A DNA stretch of 37,784 nt from Chitinophagaceae bacterium (GTDB taxonomy: Bacteria; Bacteroidota; Bacteroidia; Chitinophagales; Chitinophagaceae). A program made the position numbers and the translations under genes. Below the pieces are notes generated by a model. That model saw only the letters and a program-made list of their open reading frames with translations, searched no databases and had not been told where the DNA came from. This document shows, piece by piece, positions 31,815 through 37,784 of this stretch. The stretch spans positions 1 to 37,784 of the forward strand of contig JAQBNL010000056.1 of the NCBI GenBank assembly GCA_028288585.1, given 5' to 3'. The stretch's first letter is position 1; every line of letters begins with the position of its first letter.

Positions 31815-32612
31815 AACTTTTTCCTCTGCATTTTTTCTTTCAGTTATATCATGAGATGCACCCATAAGACGGATAGCTTTACCTTTCCCATCCCGTATTA
31901 TATAACCACGGTCTTTTATAAATCCGATGGTTTTATCCTCCCTTATTATTCTAAATTCCACCTCAAATAATTCTTCACTATCAGAGCTGATTAATTCCTT
32001 AAGAATGTGTTCTATCTTTTTGCGGTCTTCAGGATGGACTCTTGAGGACCAGTCTTCTATTGTGCCATCTTCTTCCCCATTTTTGCTTTTAAATATTTTT
32101 TGCCAGCCCTCGATGTTTCTATATACTTCGCCGGTTATCAGATCCCAATCCCATATCATATCATGCGTTGCCTTACTTATCAGGGAGAACCGGGTATTGC
32201 TTATCTGAAGGGCATCGAGATTCTTTTTTCTTTCTATACTATATCTAACTGTTTTTTCCAATAAGCTTAACGTATAATCCCCTTTAATTAAAAAGTCCTG
32301 CGCTCCCAGTGTAATGGCATTAAGTGCAATTTTTGTATCTGACAATCCTGAATAAATAATAACAGGTATTGCGGGTTTAATTTTTATTAATTCTTTAAAT
32401 GACTCCAGTCCTGAGCTATCCGGCAAAAAAAGATCCAGAAATATCAAGGAGAAGTTCTTCCTGCTTAAATAATTAATCCCTTCCGTAAGCGTGTCCACGA
32501 TCGTAACATCAGCGATCAATAAATTAGTGCTTAATAAATTTTCGTGCAGCAGCAGCTGATCGCCGGGATTATCCTCGATAATTAAAATGGTTTTATATAG
32601 GCGTTTTTCCAT
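31812..32612 (-). CDS. Receiver-PAS protein, N-terminal part of a split hybrid kinase
   Basis: The 266 residues comprise a receiver (about 7-125; E13/D14, phospho-acceptor D60 in LIFLDLFLPD, K110) and a PAS domain with the PAS_3 pattern (THDMIWDWDLITGEVYRN ... ASHDITERKNAEEKV). The end falls in the coiled linker that normally leads to the next PAS domain, and the downstream frame continues with exactly such a PAS after one TAA. As a separate protein it would have no output domain. Its ATG shares one base with the TAA of the preceding receiver gene, so coupling is tight. Confidence 0.85.
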   Translation of the reverse strand: MEKRLYKTILIIEDNPGDQLLLHENLLSTNLLIADVTIVDTLTEGINYLSRKNFSLIFLDLFLPDSSGLESFKELIKIKPAIPVIIYSGLSDTKIALNAITLGAQDFLIKGDYTLSLLEKTVRYSIERKKNLDALQISNTRFSLISKATHDMIWDWDLITGEVYRNIEGWQKIFKSKNGEEDGTIEDWSSRVHPEDRKKIEHILKELISSDSEELFEVEFRIIREDKTIGFIKDRGYIIRDGKGKAIRLMGASHDITERKNAEEKV

Positions 32613-33049
32613 TAATTATTTTTAGGATAGGTTACACATTGTATCCAAAACCTTTCGATGGAATTAATGGCCGTTGTAAAATCTTTTAGATTTCCAGGCT
32701 TAACAATATAACAGTTTGCATGATTGTTATATGAATAAGCTATATCTTTTTGAAGAGATGATGTAGTAAGTATTACAACCGGGATCTTTTTTAAAACCTC
32801 ATCATTTTTTACGAAATGCAAAACTTCTTTTCCATCTATTTTGGGCAGATTAATATCAAGTAAAATAAGATCGGGCAATGTCTCATGGGCATAATCACCT
32901 TCTAATTTTAAAAACTGTAATGCCTCTTCTCCATTTTTTATCACCTTTATTTCGGAACGTATATCATTGTTTTTAAGTGCTTCTATTGTAAGCTCTGCAT
33001 CGCCTTCATTATCTTCTACTAATAATAATATTCTGGGTTCATTTTTCAT
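32612..33049 (-). CDS. Rcp1-like single-domain response regulator
   Basis: The 145-residue protein is a lone receiver of the type found next to phytochrome-like kinases. It has E12/D13 (VEDNEGDAE), phospho-acceptor D65 (LILLDINLPKIDGKEV), T95 in ILTTSS and K117 (IVKPGN). There is no output domain; such proteins pass phosphate or act by protein contact. Its start overlaps the end of the upstream kinase gene by 11 nt and its stop overlaps the next start by 1 nt. The upstream kinase is the likely donor. Confidence 0.92.
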   Translation of the reverse strand: MKNEPRILLLVEDNEGDAELTIEALKNNDIRSEIKVIKNGEEALQFLKLEGDYAHETLPDLILLDINLPKIDGKEVLHFVKNDEVLKKIPVVILTTSSLQKDIAYSYNNHANCYIVKPGNLKDFTTAINSIERFWIQCVTYPKNN

Positions 33050-36000
33050 CTTTTTTTAGGGTTTTATTGTTTATTTGAGAATCGTTTTTATCAGTTGTTA
33101 ATTTAGAAATGGTAAAATAAAATTTACTTCCCTGGCCTTTTACTGACTCCACCCATATTTTACCGCCATGTAATTCAACAATTTTTTTACAGATCGCCAA
33201 TCCTATTCCCGTTCCCTCATACTCTTTCCTGTCATGCAGCCTTTGAAAAATAATAAATATCTTTTCAAAAAATTTTGGGTCCATCCCTATCCCATTATCC
33301 TGCACATAGAATTGCCATTCAGTGGGCGCTTCAATAGCACCTATTTCTATTACGGGTTTTACATTACTCTTGTATTTTATTGCATTGCTGATAATGTTTT
33401 GAAACAACTGCAAAAGCTGGGATTCGTTGCCATAAACCTTAGGAAGAGAGTGAACATTTATTAAAGCCTGCGATTCATCAATTGCCGCTTTTAAAGCCAG
33501 GCGTGTGTTAGCTATAGTATCGTTTAGATCAATAACGTGATGATCCTCCATTACGGAACTTATCCTGGAAAATTCCAGCAGGTCAAGTATAAGTATTTTC
33601 ATCCTGGCAGCGCCATCTACAGCAAAATTTATGTATTTCTGTGCGGTTACATCAAGTTGCTGATCGTATTTTTGTTGTAATAGCTGCAAAAAGCTGGTTA
33701 CCATTCTCAAGGGTTCCTGCAGGTCATGCGAAGTAACGTAGGCATATCTTTCGAGCTCTGCATTGGATGCTTCAAGTTTTTTAGCCTGCTTCAGTAAATT
33801 TTCATTCAGTTTGTTTACACGAATTTCAGAATGTTTGCGTTCTGTAATATCCTTAAAATAAACTGCAAGTCCATCGCCCGAAGGATAAGCGCTTATTTCA
33901 TACCAGTTATTTAAAGCGGAATAATAATCTTCAAAATGTACTACCTCATTGGTATCAACTGCCTGATGATATTTCTTATAAGATTCTGACTCAATGCTAT
34001 CCGAAAATATATCCCATAAATAATTGCCAACTATTTCATCTTTGGAAACCTTAAGCATTTTTTCTGCCTGGCTGTTCCAATACGTAACTGCCCAGTTTTT
34101 ATCCACTGCAAAAAATGCATCCCCGATACTTTCAAGAATAATATTTTTTTCTTTTAAAACCTGGGTAACTGCGAGTTCGGCTCTTCTTCTTTCCTCATCT
34201 TCCTGTTTAAGTTTGGTAACATCCTGCATTGCACCGATCATACGATAAGCGCCTTTATCATCCCTTAGCAATATACCTCTGTCTAAAACATAAGCTACGG
34301 AATCATCTGCACGCATATAACGGTAATCGTCTGTCCAGTTAGATTGGTCACTATTGATAATTTTATTTAACCTGCTCTCAATGATCCTTTCTTTGTCTTG
34401 CGGATGAATATGATCTGCCCAGTCAGAAAATGTTCCTACATTATTTTTAATATGATATCCAAACAGTTCCTGAAAACCATCGCCCAGGTACAATTCTTTT
34501 GTTTTTATATCCCAATCCCATATGGCATCAAATGTTGCTTTACTAACATTTATAAACCGCTCATTACTTTTTAATAATTTTTCTTCAGCCTTTTTTTTAT
34601 CGGTGATATCAACCCCTATTGAACTTAACCTTTCTTCTCCTTCGGCGGTATAAAAAGCAGAAGTTGTAAAAGATACAGGAAAGCGTTCTCCTGTTTTCCT
34701 TATTCCATAAACTTCACCAACTGCCACACCCGTTTTTTTCCTTGTCTTTATTGCTTCTACATAACCAGGATAATTCACTTCCAGTACATCCTTTCGGTTT
34801 AGTACAAGTAATTCTTCTTTTGTGTAACCCAGCGTTTTACATGTGGTGTTATTTACTTCAAGGATATTTCCCTCGGTATCCGAAAGCAAAAATGCGTTCA
34901 TCGGATTATCAATAATTGCTTTGTACTTAGCATGACTTTCTTTTAACCGGAGTTCTGCCAGTTTTCTTTCTGTAATGTCTATCAGTATTCCATCACAAAT
35001 TTCTTCACCCGTTACTTCATCTTTTCGCAAAGAAATATTTTCAATAACATATACCAGGCTTCCATCTTTACATTTTAAAACAACTTCGTAGTTATATAAT
35101 TTTTTCTGGCCTATTACATTATCAATAAAATTATGGCGGTCTTTTTCCGAAAAATAAAGTTCAAATGCATTTATCTCAAGCAGCTCTTGTGATGAATCAT
35201 ATTTAAGCATTTTTGCAAATGCCTCGTTACAATTTAATATTACACCATTTATGGTAGACAGATAAACCCCGGCAAGGTTTTGCTCAAACAAAGTGCGGTA
35301 TTTTTGCTCGCTTTTTATAAGTTTAATCTCGGCTTCCTTTTTTTCAGTAATATTTTGTATCAGCGACAGGATACCTTTTACATTGCCATCATTATCCTTC
35401 AATACAGAATTGAACCAGTTACACCATATTACCCGGCCATCCCTGGTATAATTCCTATGCTGCAATTCGATCTTTTCTATTTTCCCGGCTAACATTTTTT
35501 CTACAATGCTCATCACTTCCGGCAGATCCTCTTCATACACTTTGCTGAACCAGTTTAGTTGTTCCCACTTAACCTCCTTTTCAGTCCAGCCAAATATTTC
35601 TTCAGCCCGCTTTGACCATGATGTTGGCTTGATATTATTATCCCATTCGATAAATGCAAGAGGGGAATTGTCGAGATGAAAGGAAATCCGGTCATAAGCA
35701 TTTTGTAAATCTTTCTCTGCTTTATTTTTTAGCTGCTTTTCGTTTGATTCTTTTAATGCCCGTTTAATTTTAATGGGTAAACTCAACAATCTGTCCTTTA
35801 GTACATAATCAGTTACTCCATTCTTAATTAGCTCAATAGACTTTTCCTCACCAATGGTTCCCGAAACAAAAATAAAAGGAGTATGTGGCGCCAGCTTTTC
35901 TCTTATATTGAAAGCTGCAGGCCCATTAAACGATGGAAAAGTATAATCGGACAATATGATATCCGGGGTAAAATTTGTAAGTGCATTACTAAAGTCCTGC

Positions 36001-36116
36001 TCATTTTGAACAACTTCAGATTCGTAATTTATACCTCCCATTTTTAATTCACGTTCCAGCAGATCAAGATCAACCGCGTCATGCTCTGCAATTAATATTT
36101 TTATCTTATCATTCAT
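33039..36116 (-). CDS. Hybrid sensor kinase: receiver, five PAS domains, HisKA and HATPase
   Basis: The 1025-residue soluble protein starts with a receiver (about 5-120; phospho-acceptor D57 in ILSDYTFPSF, K107). Five PAS domains follow (about 145-260, 270-390, 395-510, 520-640 and 655-765), joined by helical linkers such as DITERKLAELRLKES. The HisKA domain has H797 (VTSHDLQEPLRMV) and the HATPase has NIISNAIKYK, DNGIGMD and EGTGIGLAICKKI. This is the Bacteroidota phytochrome-like kinase type. The N-terminal receiver suggests that another kinase controls it. It lies 8 nt after an Rcp1-like receiver gene and overlaps the next receiver gene by 11 nt. The signals are unknown. Confidence 0.93.
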   Translation of the reverse strand: MNDKIKILIAEHDAVDLDLLERELKMGGINYESEVVQNEQDFSNALTNFTPDIILSDYTFPSFNGPAAFNIREKLAPHTPFIFVSGTIGEEKSIELIKNGVTDYVLKDRLLSLPIKIKRALKESNEKQLKNKAEKDLQNAYDRISFHLDNSPLAFIEWDNNIKPTSWSKRAEEIFGWTEKEVKWEQLNWFSKVYEEDLPEVMSIVEKMLAGKIEKIELQHRNYTRDGRVIWCNWFNSVLKDNDGNVKGILSLIQNITEKKEAEIKLIKSEQKYRTLFEQNLAGVYLSTINGVILNCNEAFAKMLKYDSSQELLEINAFELYFSEKDRHNFIDNVIGQKKLYNYEVVLKCKDGSLVYVIENISLRKDEVTGEEICDGILIDITERKLAELRLKESHAKYKAIIDNPMNAFLLSDTEGNILEVNNTTCKTLGYTKEELLVLNRKDVLEVNYPGYVEAIKTRKKTGVAVGEVYGIRKTGERFPVSFTTSAFYTAEGEERLSSIGVDITDKKKAEEKLLKSNERFINVSKATFDAIWDWDIKTKELYLGDGFQELFGYHIKNNVGTFSDWADHIHPQDKERIIESRLNKIINSDQSNWTDDYRYMRADDSVAYVLDRGILLRDDKGAYRMIGAMQDVTKLKQEDEERRRAELAVTQVLKEKNIILESIGDAFFAVDKNWAVTYWNSQAEKMLKVSKDEIVGNYLWDIFSDSIESESYKKYHQAVDTNEVVHFEDYYSALNNWYEISAYPSGDGLAVYFKDITERKHSEIRVNKLNENLLKQAKKLEASNAELERYAYVTSHDLQEPLRMVTSFLQLLQQKYDQQLDVTAQKYINFAVDGAARMKILILDLLEFSRISSVMEDHHVIDLNDTIANTRLALKAAIDESQALINVHSLPKVYGNESQLLQLFQNIISNAIKYKSNVKPVIEIGAIEAPTEWQFYVQDNGIGMDPKFFEKIFIIFQRLHDRKEYEGTGIGLAICKKIVELHGGKIWVESVKGQGSKFYFTISKLTTDKNDSQINNKTLKKDEK

Positions 36117-36124
36117 TTTATTGA

Positions 36125-36562
36125 TTACTTAGGTTGTTGATTAACGATCATCCAGTATAATCCTAAATCGGAAATTGCTTTTTGAAATTCATCAAACTCT
36201 ACCGGCTTCACTACGTAGCTGTTTACCCCAAGGTCATAGCATTTGCGTATATCCGGATCTTCTTTGGAAGAGGTAAGCACTACAACCGGAATTGTTTTGG
36301 TACGTTCATCTGTTCTTATTCTTTCCAGCACCTGGATGCCGCTTATCTTGGGCATTTTTAGATCGAGCAGGATAACCTTGAGGGTATTTTCCATTGGTCT
36401 GCCGGCATATTGCCCTTCTGCAAAAATAAAATCCAATGCCGCAGCGCCATCTTTAACATGAAGCAGTTTATTGGCTAAATTATTTTGTTTCAATGCATCA
36501 ATGGTCATTTCCGCATCACTGGCATTATCTTCTACCAATAAAATTTCTGTTCCGTAACTCAT
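36125..36562 (-). CDS. Rcp1-like single-domain response regulator
   Basis: The 145-residue lone receiver has E11/D12 (VEDNASDAE), phospho-acceptor D67 ([16 protein letters not shown]), T97 (VLTSSK) and K119 ([10 protein letters not shown]). It has the same length and layout as the receiver at 32612-33049, so the two are probably paralogues. Its ATG overlaps the TGA of the upstream kinase gene (ATGA, 4 nt), which points to a kinase-receiver pair. It precedes the five-PAS hybrid kinase by 8 nt and might connect the two kinases. Confidence 0.93.
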   Translation of the reverse strand: MSYGTEILLVEDNASDAEMTIDALKQNNLANKLLHVKDGAAALDFIFAEGQYAGRPMENTLKVILLDLKMPKISGIQVLERIRTDERTKTIPVVVLTSSKEDPDIRKCYDLGVNSYVVKPVEFDEFQKAISDLGLYWMIVNQQPK

Positions 36563-37784
36563 ATTGTTTTATTTAAGGTGAAAAAAAATGTCGCTCCCCC
36601 GTTTACCTTGCCTTCTCCCCATACCCGGCCTCCGTGTTTGGATATGATCCGCTGCACAAGCGCCAACCCTACCCCGGTACCTTCAAACTCTTCTTCCGAG
36701 TGAAGGCGTTGAAATACACCAAAGAGTTTATCGGCATAACGCATATCGAAGCCAGCGCCATTGTCTTTTATATAGTAGATAATTTCTTCTCCTTTTATTT
36801 CGGAACCGATCTCAATGATGGCGGTATCTTTTAATTTTGAATATTTAATTGCATTTGAAATTAAGTTTAGCCATACCTGCTTTATGGCAATGTTATCAGC
36901 CTGTGCAGGTGATAATTCGCCGATATGAAACTCAATATTGCGATCGCCCTGCTCATTTTTTAATTCACTGCAAATATTGGTTACAATATCCTGCATCCGG
37001 ATATTCATCTTTACCAGTTCTTTTCGCCCGGTTCGTGAAAAGCTGAGAAGGTCGTCAATAAGCTGGCCCATTTTTTTAGAATTGTTCATGATGTTATTCA
37101 TCAGGCGGACAGCTTCGGAGTCCAATTGATTTTCATACTGTCTTTTAAGCATTCTTGCATAACCGTTCACAGCCCTGAGAGGTGCCCGTAGATCGTGTGA
37201 TACGGAATAGGAAAATGCTTCCAGTTCACTGTTTGCACTTTCCAGTTTTCTAAAATTTTCCCCAAGTTGCATTTCTGTCTTTTTCTTCTCTGTAATATCC
37301 CGGCAAATTTTAGAAGCTCCTATAATATTTCCTGTTGAATCTTTAATGGGTGATATAGTAAGCGATACACTAATAATTTCACCATCTTTTCTTAATCTTT
37401 CGGTTTCATAAGGCTTAATAATTTCTCCGGTAAGAATCTTTTTTATTATTTCATTTTCCTCATTTTGAAGATGAAGTGGAATGGTAAGAGAAATATTTTT
37501 CCCGATCATTTCGGATGGAGAATATCCGAAAATTTTCTGTGCCCCATAATTCCAGCTAATTACAGTTCCGTCAAGTTTTTTACTAAGAATAGCATCATCC
37601 GAAGAATTAACGATAGATGCAAATAATGCCAGATGTGCTTCATGCTCTATGTTAGCAACTACTAACTCTGATGCCCTGTTTTTTTTCTCCTTATTTTGAA
37701 AAGCAAGTTCCTCGTTGGCAATAACCAGTTCGGCCGCACGTTTTTCTTTCTCTTCATTTTGAAAGACAAGTTCTTTGTTTGCAA
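36559..37784 (-). CDS. PAS sensor histidine kinase, 5' end beyond the window
   Basis: An internal Met lies at 37509, but the frame stays open to the window edge and codes recognisable protein, so the gene is partial. From the edge inward it has a coiled coil of two 21-residue repeats (ANKELVFQN..., ANEELAFQN...), a PAS domain starting near [20 protein letters not shown] and containing [10 protein letters not shown], then HisKA with the phospho-acceptor in [12 protein letters not shown], and HATPase with [17 protein letters not shown] and [13 protein letters not shown]. No membrane helix is visible in this part. It overlaps the Rcp1-like receiver gene by 4 nt and is the most upstream visible member of the signalling operon. 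Confidence 0.92.
   Translation of the reverse strand, partial: ANKELVFQNEEKEKRAAELVIANEELAFQNKEKKNRASELVVANIEHEAHLALFASIVNSSDDAILSKKLDGTVISWNYGAQKIFGYSPSEMIGKNISLTIPLHLQNEENEIIKKILTGEIIKPYETERLRKDGEIISVSLTISPIKDSTGNIIGASKICRDITEKKKTEMQLGENFRKLESANSELEAFSYSVSHDLRAPLRAVNGYARMLKRQYENQLDSEAVRLMNNIMNNSKKMGQLIDDLLSFSRTGRKELVKMNIRMQDIVTNICSELKNEQGDRNIEFHIGELSPAQADNIAIKQVWLNLISNAIKYSKLKDTAIIEIGSEIKGEEIIYYIKDNGAGFDMRYADKLFGVFQRLHSEEEFEGTGVGLALVQRIISKHGGRVWGEGKVNGGATFFFTLNKTI
37657..37782 (-). repeat. Two 63-nt in-frame repeats coding a coiled coil
   Basis: On the minus strand two consecutive 63-nt units (37782-37720 and 37719-37657) each code 21 residues, exactly three heptads, of the form ANxELxFQNxEKxxRAxELVx. 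A third, degenerate start follows. The window ends inside the array, so the total copy number is not visible. Confidence 0.7.

Noticed and set aside
1-37784. Mobile elements, CRISPR arrays, tRNA or rRNA genes
   Set aside because: No transposase or integrase motifs, regularly spaced repeats, cloverleaf-like sequences or conserved rRNA segments were seen on reading; no dedicated search could be run.

Overview
The window is AT-rich chromosomal DNA from a member of the Bacteroidota, most likely a Chitinophagaceae-type soil or freshwater bacterium. The evidence is the Lys/Asn/Ile-rich proteome, the lipoprotein form of TamA (TamL) next to TamB, an OmpA-family protein with thrombospondin type 3 repeats, -7 boxes of the TAnnTTTG type, weak Shine-Dalgarno usage, and soluble multi-PAS histidine kinases with Rcp1-like receivers. 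I saw no insertion sequence, prophage gene, CRISPR array, tRNA or rRNA. The family assignment is inference.

Layout. (1) 68-3418, minus strand: mmsA, a DNPH1-like deoxynucleotide N-hydrolase and a class III aminotransferase form a small catabolic operon. (2) 3673-12592, plus strand: five tightly packed genes encode an SdiA-regulated-type lipoprotein, a large phosphoesterase/kinase-like/outer-membrane-barrel protein, an HD domain fused to a Pycsar-type membrane effector domain, polyphosphate kinase 1, and a membrane-bound class III nucleotidyl cyclase. Spacings run from 4-nt overlap to 10-nt gap. (3) 12643-13335, minus: a secreted protein of unknown function. (4) 13715-21129, plus: tamB and tamL, with a perfect 21-nt palindrome upstream. 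(5) 21260-25754: an envelope cluster with an OmpA-like protein, RlpA-like protein and L,D-transpeptidase (minus) and a VanX-type dipeptidase (plus). (6) 25740-28139, minus: chorismate synthase, Era and a cupin protein. (7) 28447-28974, plus: an orphan receiver protein. (8) 29360-37784, minus: a run of overlapping two-component genes, with histidine kinases alternating with receivers and a NarL-type regulator at the end. The first kinase gene continues beyond the window.

Most interesting. The HD-PycTM / PPK1 / cyclase trio combines the two parts of a Pycsar-like cyclic-nucleotide system (cyclase and membrane effector) with a possible signal-degrading HD domain and polyphosphate synthesis. The cyclase lacks the specificity residues of both ordinary adenylate and guanylate cyclases. 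The upstream genes add an exported phosphoesterase, so the operon could equally be a phosphate or energy-stress circuit rather than phage defence. The second notable point is a hybrid histidine kinase whose two halves lie in the same frame, separated only by one TAA codon in an inter-PAS linker.
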